A stretch of 64,000 bases of DNA from Flavobacteriales bacterium. Its GTDB lineage: Bacteria > Bacteroidota > Bacteroidia > Flavobacteriales_C > GCA-002722245. A model generated the notes under the pieces. That model saw only the letters and a list, made by a program, of their open reading frames with translations. It had not been told where the DNA came from and made no database searches. Location: assembly GCA_947444925.1 (NCBI GenBank), contig CANFBW010000004.1, forward strand, positions 24,010 through 88,009. Reading direction: 5' to 3'. Both the position numbers and the translations under genes were made by a program. This document shows, piece after piece, positions 56,383-64,000 of this stretch (the first letter of the stretch is position 1; the number at the start of each line of letters is the position of its first letter).

Positions 56383-56410
56383 GTTATAACATTAATTGAT
56401 TTGTTATAAC
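56383..56410. promoter_or_regulatory. Paired palindromes, candidate mazEF operator
   Basis: GTTATAAC is a perfect 8-bp palindrome found at 56383-56390 and 56403-56410, centres 20 bp apart (about two helical turns). They lie on either side of the -33 element. Confidence 0.5.
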
Positions 56411-56426
56411 ATTTTTTGTATATTTG
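56396..56426 (+). promoter_or_regulatory. Promoter of mazEF
   Basis: TTG (56396-56398), 20 nt, TATATTTG (56419-56426). The start site would be near 56431, so a 213-bp MITE now sits between promoter and antitoxin gene. Confidence 0.5.
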
Positions 56427-56452
56427 AAGTATTGGTTGTTTAAATCAAATAA

Positions 56453-56665
56453 TTGGGTTACCCATTTAAATCTCAAGTCATAATGGTTTAGTAATGTTTT
56501 GTAATCTACCTACCTGTTTGATGTTGAGTACGATAGTTCCTTCGGAGTACCTCAGGATGACATATAACTCGCGCCAGTACTGTGGGTGTCATCCTGAGGT
56601 ACTCCGAAGGAACTATTGCACTTAAGTTGTGAATTAAATGATTTGAGATTTAAATGGGTAACCCT
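56453..56665. mobile_element. Palindromic MITE, copy 1, with 9-bp target duplication
   Basis: Outer inverted repeats (GGGTTACCCATTTAAATCTC...) surround an inner perfect 30-bp palindrome (arms 56533-56562 and 56587-56616, core CTTCGGAGTACCTCAGGA). The 9-bp sequence ATCAAATAA is present on both sides (56444-56452 and 56666-56674), marking transposition. No coding capacity, so non-autonomous. Confidence 0.85.
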
Positions 56666-56685
56666 ATCAAATAAATAGAAAAGCT

Positions 56686-56976
56686 ATGGAAAAGAGATTG
56701 GTAAAAATAGGGAACTCAATGGGGTTTGTAATTCCGAAGAGGTATTTGAAGTCATTTGGCGACAGTGTGATTATTGAAAAAACATTGACGGGCATACTTA
56801 TTAAGCCAAGTGAGCCACAAAAGGTTAGTTTGAGCGATTTGTTAGCTTCTACTGATTTGGATGCGATGTATAAACAAATGAAGAAGGATGCTGATTCATC
56901 TAAGACACAGAAATACTATAAAAGCAATGAGGTTCGAGATTTTGATAATTCAAATGATGTTGTAGATGAATATTAA
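56686..56976 (+). CDS. mazE: MazE/AbrB-type antitoxin
   Basis: 96 residues. The N-terminal SpoVT/AbrB swapped-hairpin domain (KRLVKIGNSMGFVIPKRYL) binds DNA. The acidic, flexible C-terminus (NEVRDFDNSNDVVDEY) is suited to wrap the toxin. Overlaps mazF by 11 nt. Probably autoregulates through the GTTATAAC palindromes; now separated from its promoter by a MITE. Confidence 0.85.
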   Translation: MEKRLVKIGNSMGFVIPKRYLKSFGDSVIIEKTLTGILIKPSEPQKVSLSDLLASTDLDAMYKQMKKDADSSKTQKYYKSNEVRDFDNSNDVVDEY

Positions 56977-57307
56977 TCAATGGGAAATTTGGATGGTAGA
57001 TTTTAATCCTACCAGAGGTCAAGAAATAAGTAAACTCCGTCCTGCTATAGTTGTAAACGACCAACGATTGGGTAAGCTGAATTTAAGAGTGGTAATTCCA
57101 ATTACTGATGTGAAGTTTGCTAATGTTTGGCATCATGAAATAGCGGCAAATAAAGGTAACGGATTAAGTAAAAATAGTTCAGCTGATTGCTTTCAATTGA
57201 AATCACTTTCTTGTGATAGGTTTGTAAAGAAGATAGGTTCGTTGGATGCAATTCACAAACCTCATGTCCAGCTAAAGATGATGTTGGTGTTGGGAATAAA
57301 AGTTTAA
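56966..57307 (+). CDS. mazF: MazF/PemK-type endoribonuclease toxin
   Basis: 113 residues. QWEIWMVDFNPTRGQEISKLRPAIVV is the PemK/MazF core with the catalytic Arg, and VVIPITD plus SADCFQLKSLSCDRF supply the Thr/Ser region. Cleaves mRNA when free of antitoxin. Gene intact. The TA pair lies between 106-bp direct repeats and may stabilise this repeat-rich stretch. Confidence 0.87.
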   Translation: MNINQWEIWMVDFNPTRGQEISKLRPAIVVNDQRLGKLNLRVVIPITDVKFANVWHHEIAANKGNGLSKNSSADCFQLKSLSCDRFVKKIGSLDAIHKPHVQLKMMLVLGIKV

Positions 57308-57362
57308 TAAAACAGGAATCAATTCCAGCCTGAAGCTGCAGTGGTTTAGGTTTTTTTTATCA

Positions 57363-57468
57363 TTTTCGTTTCTGGAATTAACGAGTAGCGAAGTACACTT
57401 TCTAAGTTTTGATTATGGTTGGGCGTAATTGTGCCAGCACACTAACGGAAATGGCGATAGACCCTTTG
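57363..57468. repeat. 106-bp direct repeat, right copy
   Basis: Second copy of 55956-56061. After its end the sequence diverges (GGCGTGCATACTC), whereas the left copy runs into the stutter array. Confidence 0.9.
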
Positions 57469-57623
57469 GCGTGCATACTCATGAAAAAAACGAACGATGT
57501 TCCACAAGTGTTTTCACTTCTAGTGCGTTCCTAGCGCTTTCGCATCTGCATTGAGGAAATGCAATTCCTAAGTTAAAATTCGCACACGCTTAGCAACGCG
57601 AGAAGATGAGTAAAAGGGGATCG

Positions 57624-57653
57624 TTTCTAGTCAGATTGTAGTGCAGCATTAAT
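57624..57653. repeat. 30-bp direct repeat, left copy
   Basis: TTTCTAGTCAGATTGTAGTG... repeated exactly 200 bp later at 57824-57853 with three mismatches. Confidence 0.75.
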
Positions 57654-57682
57654 TCCATATAATGTTTTTAGGTTGTGGTAGA

Positions 57683-57699
57683 GACGGATTGCATCCGTC
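57683..57699. repeat. Short hairpin GACGGAT-TGC-ATCCGTC
   Basis: Perfect 7-bp stem. GTAGAGACGGAT-type hairpins often accompany REP-associated transposase genes in environmental bacteria (recalled from memory, not checked). Confidence 0.4.
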
Positions 57700-57717
57700 A
57701 AATGTCGTGCCCGGAAA

Positions 57718-57852
57718 ATGTATAAGGTTAATTTTAAGGGGAAAAAGCTTTTTCGTCCTCCTACTCAAAATTACAGCGGCGGAACTTACTTCGTGAGAAT
57801 TGTAAATCCGATAAGAGAAATAATTTCTACTCAGATTGTGGTGCAACATTAA
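57718..57852 (+). pseudogene. 44-codon fragment, possible REP-associated transposase remnant
   Basis: MYKVNFKGKKLFRPPTQNYS followed by GGTYFVRIVNPIREI. The spacing R-x-P...GG-x-YFV-x-I...RE recalls the N-terminus of TnpA_REP proteins. It could equally be a piece of a T9SS sorting domain (SGGTYFVRI). It lies between the 30-bp direct repeats and ends in the right one. Confidence 0.3.
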
Positions 57853-57853
57853 T
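57824..57853. repeat. 30-bp direct repeat, right copy
   Basis: Second copy of 57624-57653. It lies 20 bp before the start of the next secreted-protein gene. Confidence 0.75.
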
Positions 57854-57872
57854 AACAACTACCTTTAAAACT

Positions 57873-59435
57873 ATGAAAAGGTGGTGTGCATTTATAGTTT
57901 TTTCGACATTAGGGATGTCATTTTTTGGACAAACTTGCAGCACGGCTCAAAGTCTCACATCGCCGCAGCAAGTGAGCATTTCTTCCACAATTGCTAAGCT
58001 CGATACTGCATTAAAGCATGAGGACTTACATAAGATTGATTCATTAAGTGCTGGGTTGAAAAATAGTTATGGGGATCAAGCTGGTTTGCCTGATGCGCTC
58101 GAAAATTATTTCGTTTTAACGTCTAACAGCACTTGGCTTGACGTTCCGAAATCGCTGTCACTTTCCCGAATTTTAATTGCAGCGGATACTGCAGCGTATG
58201 TTGATTTATGGAAAATGGCTAAAGGAATGAAGCCGCCATTGTATCAATCCAATTCCATTTTTCTTAGAACTTCGGCAGAAGTTGCCGATGGACTTTTAAA
58301 AATTGCTTCCAAGGAAACCGATGCTAGTAGAAAAGCGCTTTACCAATCGTGGGCTTTAAAAGCATTGGATAGTTTGGCAACTATGCAATTGCCCAATGGT
58401 GCATTTCCATTTCCCGATCTCAGAACGCAAGGTGATCCGGTTTTTGCGCCCATCATTCAAAATTTTTTAAATAGTTGTGGTGCTGATTCTGTTAAGGTTT
58501 TAAAAAACGGTTGGATAGTGGACGACAAGGGGACTGGTGAATTTAAATTTGATGCAGGGGTAATTGCTAATGCTTATTACGAGGCTCATCAGTACACGGG
58601 AAACATTAAGTATAAAAGCATTGCCATCTCCATAGGCAATTATTTAAAAACGCTAAAGCTTAATGTTAATTAGAACTACAACACTTTTGTTTCTTTAGGA
58701 TTGACCAGAGCTTTTCAGTTAAGTAACGACAGTGCTTATTTAAATAGAGCGATTGTAAATTTGCGTTATGGTTTATATCCCGGGCAAATTGCAAACGGAC
58801 GATGGGTGGATGGACACAATGCAAATTCACGATACCACAGCATCATTATTCAAAATATTATTCCAACCCTTCAATTATTGCCAAGCACAAATATTTATAA
58901 AAGTAGTTTGGAGGCGATGACCTACAAGGCTGTGAAAAATATGGTTGACTATTCATATTCGTGTCATGCAGCAACTGGATATCGCTGGCTGTTGAAAGCG
59001 TATGAGTTGAATTCTTTGATCATTCCTTCAACACTGAAGGATTCAATTAACGATTTAATTGGGCAGTACATCAACCAATCTGCCATCAACGGAAAATATC
59101 TCGACGTTCAAACAATGGGGGGGTATGTGGCCTTATTGGAGATGCTTTCTACTGTTGATGTGCTTATACATTCCGATAATTTAGAAATAAATGTTTTTCC
59201 AAATCCTGCATCAGACTTTTTAAAATTTAATGTTGGTTTTCGCGAAACAACGCAGGTGCTGATATCATTGTGCGACATGGATGGTCGAATTGTAAAAACA
59301 ATCGACGATGCACAAAAATCTACTGGAAAGTATGATTATACGATTGATTTATCGCAGCAGCAGGCAGGTTTTTATTTCTTGACTGTAGCAACACCAAAGC
59401 AAAAATACACGAAGAAAATAGTCAAGGTGGAGTGA
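57873..59435 (+). pseudogene. T9SS-exported alpha/alpha-barrel-like protein with in-frame TAG
   Basis: 520 codons in one frame, broken by TAG at codon 267 (58671-58673). Signal peptide at 1-19. The body is helical with repeated A-(L/I)-x-(Y/W) segments (TSAEVADGLLKIASKE, FDAGVIANAYYEAHQYTGN, and after the stop NYNTFVSLGLTRAFQLSNDS), as in alpha/alpha-toroid glycan lyases and hydrolases. The context NVN-stop-NYNTF suggests Trp (TGG to TAG). The C-terminal half carries the sorting domain (VFPNPASDFLKFN). Family not recognised. A second frame start at 58701 exists but would lack a signal peptide. Confidence 0.75.
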
Positions 59436-59660
59436 GTGAAGGCCTTATTATTCTGCTTAAAGTGATTTTTTCTTAGAAAAATACGGACACATTTCAATGT
59501 TTTTTTTTGCGTATACCATTGATTTTTTGTAACTAGCATATAAGGGGTCGTATAGTGTTATAAGGTGCTTGATGTAAAAAGCACTTTTAAATTATAGTTG
59601 ATGTACCTCATTGACTTTTGTGCAATAGCTTGTAAACCCCAAACCCCAAAACAACTATTT

Positions 59661-61097
59661 ATGAATTTAACATTTACAAAAATGAAAGCTCTTGCTGCTG
59701 GTGCATTGCTTTTAAGTCATTGCACCTACGCGCAAATCAACACGCCTTCAGGAGTCACAAAACCTTTTGCTACAAACACTTCTTACGCATATGGCATTAT
59801 GCCAACTAATTTGCCGAGTGGTGGAACCTATGGTGCTTCAGGCGATGCAGCAACAGCCTATACTGCTTGGAAGACTAAATTTGTTCAAGATTGCAGTGGA
59901 GGCAGCAAGCGTGTTTTGTATGACGATAATTCTTCTACCGTTTCTGAAGGAATTGCCTACGGTATGTTGTTGGCGGCATATGCTGCTGATCAAGCTACTT
60001 TCAATGGTTTGTATAAATTTTACAAAGACAACATGAACGCCAACAAGGTGATGAACTGGAAGTACAGTAGCTGCACCAGTAGAAGTGGCGACAATGGTGC
60101 TACTGATGCTGAGTTGGATGCTGCAATGGCATTGCTTGTGGCTGAGTACCAATGGCCGGCGGCCACTTCTCCGTACGATTATAAAACCGAAGCAATAAAC
60201 TTAATAGGGAATATTCGTTTGCACGAGATGGATGCTTCAACCCATCAAACTCTAAATGGTGATAATTGGTCTTTTAATGCCAATTGCAGAAATCCCAGCT
60301 ATTTTTCGCCAGCATACTACAGAGAGTTTAGCAAGGCAGAAACTGGCCAGTCTTCGTTTTGGAATAGTGCTGTTACTACAACGCAAAGTTTTTTGTTGAC
60401 GAACAGAAATTCAACTACAGGCTTGGTTAGCAATTGGGCCGATCAGAATGCTGCGGCAAACTCGTGTAATGGAAACAACGAGTACGGATGGGATGCATGC
60501 AGAAATCCTTGGAGAATGGGGGTTGATGTGCTTTGGAATGGAGCGGCAACAGCAACCACAGCATCGAATATTTGTTTGAAAATTGCTGCTTGGTCAAATG
60601 GATATGGTGCTCGCTTGAAAGGGCCTTTGGCTCAAAATGCGGCCAATCCAGGAGTTGGCAGCTACAAAAGTGGAGCGTTTGCCTCTTATGCATTGGCGGT
60701 GATGGGGAGTAGTTCTACCTACCAATCTCATTTGAATACTTGTTATACCAATATTGTTGGAATAGGAAGTGGTGAAGCGTACTTTGGCAATACCTTAAGA
60801 GTAGTCAATTTGTTTGTGTTGAGTGGAAATTTTTGGCAACCTGATGTTACGGTGGGTATTTCTGAGACGCAAGAGGAGTCGTTTAGGACTTATCCGAATC
60901 CTTTTACCAATAGTGTTACTGTGGAAGGATTGAGTGCTGCGACGAATTATATTATTACTGATATTGCAGGTAGGGTGTTGCAGTCGGGAAGCACAATGGG
61001 TGTCATTGAAACTCCTTTTTCTGCTGGTGTATATAGTTTAGCTGTGCAAACAAATTCAGGATGGACCAAGGCGGTGAAAATGATAAAAGTGGATTGA
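59661..61097 (+). CDS. GH8 endoglucanase, T9SS-exported
   Basis: 478 residues from the ATG at 59661. Signal peptide ends ...CTYAQ (residue 25). The GH8 alpha/alpha-barrel shows catalytic acid Glu96 in TVSEGIAYGML and Asp149 in NGATDAELDAAMAL, plus NEYGWDACRNPWRMGVDVLW. Members cut cellulose, beta-1,3-1,4-glucan, chitosan or xylan. A type A sorting domain ends it (TYPNPFTNSVTVEG). Intact, with terminator downstream. Confidence 0.92.
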   Translation: MNLTFTKMKALAAGALLLSHCTYAQINTPSGVTKPFATNTSYAYGIMPTNLPSGGTYGASGDAATAYTAWKTKFVQDCSGGSKRVLYDDNSSTVSEGIAYGMLLAAYAADQATFNGLYKFYKDNMNANKVMNWKYSSCTSRSGDNGATDAELDAAMALLVAEYQWPAATSPYDYKTEAINLIGNIRLHEMDASTHQTLNGDNWSFNANCRNPSYFSPAYYREFSKAETGQSSFWNSAVTTTQSFLLTNRNSTTGLVSNWADQNAAANSCNGNNEYGWDACRNPWRMGVDVLWNGAATATTASNICLKIAAWSNGYGARLKGPLAQNAANPGVGSYKSGAFASYALAVMGSSSTYQSHLNTCYTNIVGIGSGEAYFGNTLRVVNLFVLSGNFWQPDVTVGISETQEESFRTYPNPFTNSVTVEGLSAATNYIITDIAGRVLQSGSTMGVIETPFSAGVYSLAVQTNSGWTKAVKMIKVD

Positions 61098-61121
61098 GAA
61101 TATTGAATTTGGTAATTGTTC

Positions 61122-61162
61122 AAAAAAATCCTTGCAGCTAAATGCAGCAAGGATTTTTTTTT
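61122..61162 (+). terminator. Rho-independent terminator of the GH8 gene
   Basis: AAAAAAATCCTTGC / GCAAGGATTTTTTTT stem, 11-nt loop, 24 bp after the stop codon. Confidence 0.85.
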
Positions 61163-61320
61163 CTGAAGTGCAAATAGACACTCATTTAGCAAAAGGGCGA
61201 CTTGGCTTGAGAAACGAGATATTCAATTTTTGCTTCTTGAATTCTTTTGTGATTAAAAACATTCCGAGTTGCATTTCTCTCTTTTTGGCGATAACACAAT
61301 ATTCGCAATATTTTTTTTCC

Positions 61321-61356
61321 TACCCAACCTTTCGGCTTCGGCGAACGGTATCTTCT
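61321..61356 (+). promoter_or_regulatory. Candidate ECF-sigma promoter (copy 4)
   Basis: TACCCAACCT (61321-61330), 15 nt, CGGTATCTTCT (61346-61356), 38 nt before the ATG at 61395. The -10-like part has one extra G compared with copies 1 and 3. Confidence 0.45.
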
Positions 61357-61394
61357 ACAGGCCCAAAATTTGGTTTAAATTAAACATCACTGTT

Positions 61395-63317
61395 ATGCTA
61401 AGATCGATACTTATTATTGCCACCTTGCTTGTTATTAATGTATGCGTTAAAGCACAAACATGGCGCAGTGCTTATTATCCAACAAATTGGACAGCACCTA
61501 CCACCAAGAATTTTTACACCGATGCTTTTTTGCAAGACTATTCTTATGCTGGCTATCAGCGCTGAGAAGTTCCTGTTCCCGCACCAACAGGAAAAATATT
61601 TGATGTAACAAAAGCTCCATACAGTGCTGATAAAACTGGTGCAGCAGATGCTACTGTAGCCATTCAAAAAGCGATTGATGATGCACAAGCTAACAATGGT
61701 GGCATCGTTTATCTTCCAGCGGGAACATATAAAGTGAATCCAGGAACAAATCCACAAGCCTTGAGAATTTCAGAAAGTAATATTTATTTGACAGGAGATG
61801 GAATAGGAAAAACCTATATCCTCAACAATTCTTATAAAATGAATAACAAGTCGATTATTAAAGTAACTGGATCGGCATCGTGGTCAAGCATTCCTGCTAC
61901 AAAGGCTTTGTTGACTAAAGATGTGATGAATCCGGTGAATGTGTTGGCGGTAGACAATACTTCGTTGTTTAAAATAGGGGATTTGGTAATGGTTAGAAAT
62001 GAAGTGGGTGATGCTTGGATTACGGAACACAAAGAAACAGGTTGGTTGGGATCGGGAAGCAGTTTGCGTGGCTTGATGTATTGCCGATACATCACTGACG
62101 TGGATGCAGTGAACAAAACCATCACCATTGATATTCCTTTGCGTTATGCGTTGAAAACGCGCGATGCTGCTTGTGTGTTTAAATTGAGCGGAATGATTAG
62201 CGAGGTGGGAATGATGGATTTTTCTATTGCAAATGTTCAAAATCCGGCCACCACAGGTTTTGGTGAAAATGATTATGGTACCAGCGGAACGGCAGGTTAC
62301 GACAGTCACGCTTCTTATGTCATTAGTATGAGTACTGTCGTGAATGGCTGGATGAAAAATATATCCACCTATCAGCCATCCACCAACACTAGCTCTAAAT
62401 CACAAATGTTGTCCAACGGTATTTTAGTTCAGAATTCAAAAAACGTCACGGTTGACAATTGCACCATGCGCTATGCACAGTATGGTGGCGGCGGTGGAAA
62501 TGGTTATGCTTTTAGGGCGGCGGCCAATGAAGTGTTGATTAGCAATTCAACGGCAACTTACACACGACATGGCTTTGTGTTTTCCAGCATGTGGTGTTCG
62601 GGAAATGTATTTACGAAATGCAATGACGTTAAAACTGGGTTTCAGTGTGGAAACACAGGCAATATGACTACTTCAGGCTATGGAAGCGATCACCACATGC
62701 ATTTCAGTCAGTCGAATTTAATTGACAATTGTTATACTGAAAACAGTGGGTTTTATGCTTATTACCGACCATATGGCTCGGGTCCAATGCACAATTTAAC
62801 TTCAACACATACGGCTTATTGGAATATTTCTTCAGGAGGGACGAGGGCTTATTGCGTGTGGACACAGCAGAGCAGATATGGCTATGCTATTGGTACTTCA
62901 GGAGTTGGGAACGCAGTGTATACCAAAGAAAATGCAACAGGCACAGCAGCAATTACCGATCCGGTAGATATCACTGAAGGTGTTGGTAAAGGCGTGACGT
63001 TGTATCCACAGTCTTTGTATGCTGATCAGCTCAGCAATAGAATGGCTGATTTAGCTACTTTAATTCAAGTGGCGGATCAGCCGATAGGTAATTTAAAAAT
63101 GTATCCAAACCCTGCAAATAAATCCATCGCTTTGGAATTTTCAAATTCTGATGCATTGAAAAATGATCTATCAATATTCAATTGCTTGGGACAAGTTGTA
63201 TTTCAGCAAAATGTGGATCATATCAAAGCGATGAATGTTAACGTGGAGGAATTCCCTGCAGGCTTGTACATCGTAAAACTGAATTCAGAAACAGTAAAAT
63301 TGTTAATCACTAAATAA
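61395..63317 (+). pseudogene. Pectate-lyase-superfamily T9SS protein with in-frame TGA
   Basis: 640 codons in one frame, interrupted by TGA at codon 57 (61563-61565). Signal peptide at 1-20. The context is AGYQR-stop-EVPVPAP, where GGA (Gly) is the natural ancestor. Beyond it is a Pectate_lyase_3-type helix (IFDVTKAPYSADKTGAADAT, AIQKAIDDAQ, NNGGIVYLPAGTYKV) with many N/S-rich rungs to about residue 480, and a sorting domain (MYPNPANKSIALEF). With the stop, only a signal-bearing 56-residue peptide is made unless readthrough occurs. Confidence 0.82.
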
Positions 63318-63327
63318 ATTATTTTTC

Positions 63328-63829
63328 ATGAAAAAAATGGTACTCGCAATTCTATTGTGTGTTGTGGCTTCTTGTGCCTTTTCTCAAGTGCCTGCAGCGA
63401 CTTCTGATTTTTTTAAATTGATTGATTGGGTTACCCATTTAAATCTCAAGTCATAATGATTTAGTAATCTACCTACCTGTTTGATGTTGAGCACGATAGT
63501 TCCTTCGGAGTACCTCACAGGATGACATAGAGCTCGCGCCAGTACTGTGGGTGTCATCCTGAGGTACTCCGAAGGAACTATTGCACTTAAGTTGTGAATT
63601 AAATAATTTGAGATTTAAATGGGTAACCCTATTAATTGATTTAACGCGCATCGACATGAAGAGTTTGGCCACATTGGTGACTGCAACAAAATACGATGCG
63701 GCATTAGATGTATGGCGTGATAAAGTGGTGAATCGTTTGTGTCGTTTGAATTTGTGACAGTTCAACTGGTATTCCAATTGTCAAAATGGCTATTCTGTAG
63801 TAAGATTATTTGCTGATCATCTTTTGTGA
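63328..63829 (+). pseudogene. Secreted-protein gene interrupted by a MITE and an in-frame TGA
   Basis: Starts MKKMVLAILLCVVASCAFSQ (signal peptide), then VPAATSDFFKLID before the MITE at 63426. Removing the element and one 9-bp duplication restores the frame as FFKLIDLTRIDMKSLATLV and on to RLCRLNL-stop-QFNWYSN; the stop (63755-63757) fits GGA to TGA. The next stop is at 63827. Family not recognised. It lies 10 bp after the pectate-lyase-like gene and was probably co-transcribed. Confidence 0.75.
63426..63630. mobile_element. Palindromic MITE, copy 2
   Basis: Near-identical to 56453-56665 (a CA insertion in the left inner arm, some deletions). Flanked by ATTGATTGA (63417-63425) and ATTAATTGA (63631-63639), a 9-bp target duplication with one mismatch. 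Confidence 0.85.
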
Positions 63830-63860
63830 AGGCAAATAGTTTTGAAGGGGCCAGGGATCG

Positions 63861-64000
63861 ATGAAATCATTTTGTGATTTTTTTGGCTTCTGTCCTTTTT
63901 TTTATGCCTTTTTTTGGTCAAAAAACCGAACCATTTGAACAAAATCCTGCGGTTTTTTTTTGAATTAGATGCTATCTTATCCGTCCAAACCAAAAACAAA
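63861..64000 (+). pseudogene. Start of a further secreted-protein gene, frameshifted
   Basis: MKSF followed, after a one-base shift in a T run, by VIFLASVLFFMPFFGQKTEP, which together make a good signal peptide. A second shift in a run of nine T restores an open frame (ELDAILSVQTKNK) to the window edge. Either a broken gene or homopolymer errors. Confidence 0.35.

Noticed and set aside
57363..57468. ECF promoter in the 106-bp repeat (GCCCAACC on the minus strand)
   Set aside because: No CGTA lies at the 15-17 nt spacing, so only half the element is present.
61563..61565. Selenocysteine at the in-frame TGA
   Set aside because: No SECIS-like hairpin follows, and the context (YQR-x-EVP) predicts Gly in secreted structural enzymes rather than a redox site.
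45446..63757. UGA reassigned to Gly (as in genetic code 25)
   Set aside because: UGA serves as the normal stop of several intact genes here (serC, the BadF-like kinase, the VTC gene, the 46388 gene), and GGA is used freely for Gly. A genome-wide code change does not fit.
63817..63999. Minus-strand 60-residue frame
   Set aside because: A low-complexity Lys/Arg-rich translation of poly-T stretches; the plus strand holds a better signal-peptide reading.

Overview
The window comes from a low-GC member of the Bacteroidota. Three things point there. There are many secreted proteins with type IX secretion system (T9SS) C-terminal sorting domains (YPNP/FPNP type, plus one gliding-motility-type domain). 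Promoters fit the Bacteroidota TTTG/TTG-N19-TAnnTTTG pattern. Genes almost never have a Shine-Dalgarno sequence. I cannot place it below phylum with confidence. No rRNA, tRNA or CRISPR was recognised.

1-19 kb is core and housekeeping: recQ (cut by the window edge) with a P-loop NTPase, orphan phosphorelay parts (LytTR regulator, receiver protein, Hpt protein), a GT-C glycosyltransferase, a serC-serA-uvrB operon, an aldo/keto reductase, a fatty-acid desaturase, a Gly-rich RRM protein, a PGRP-type amidase, a saccharopine/alanine dehydrogenase-like enzyme, an XRE regulator, then a Crp/Fnr regulator followed by a DUF6132 protein, two rhodaneses and an OsmC protein, and last a methyltransferase with a BadF/GlcNAc-kinase-like protein.

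19-27 kb holds a lipoprotein, a repeat-rich T9SS protein, and a VTC (polyphosphate polymerase)-DUF4956-DUF2490-CotH gene run that ends in a large T9SS-exported CotH kinase with a lamin-tail domain. 27-40 kb returns to housekeeping: tail-specific protease, MeaB-type GTPase, SGNH hydrolase, thioesterase, HAD phosphatase, OmpA lipoprotein, CYTH protein, an exonuclease-DnaE fusion, and thioredoxin.

40-64 kb is a secreted polysaccharide-degradation island: two GH5 enzymes, a GH8 enzyme, several parallel beta-helix (pectate-lyase-like) proteins and other T9SS cargo. Inside it lies an ECF sigma factor - TM/beta-barrel protein - giant T9SS protein operon. A shared element, TACCCAACCT-N15-CG(g)TAT, lies upstream of three of the beta-helix/secretome genes, and a close variant lies antisense next to the sigma gene. 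It has the layout of an ECF promoter, so the sigma factor may control the island.

The island is also decaying and invaded by repeats. Four secreted-protein genes carry in-frame stops (three fit GGA to TGA, one fits TGG to TAG). A ~210-bp palindromic MITE with 9-bp target duplications has inserted in the mazEF leader and in a secreted-protein gene. The mazEF segment is flanked by 106-bp direct repeats and contains an odd stuttering repeat array. All family names come from reading motifs; no database search was possible.
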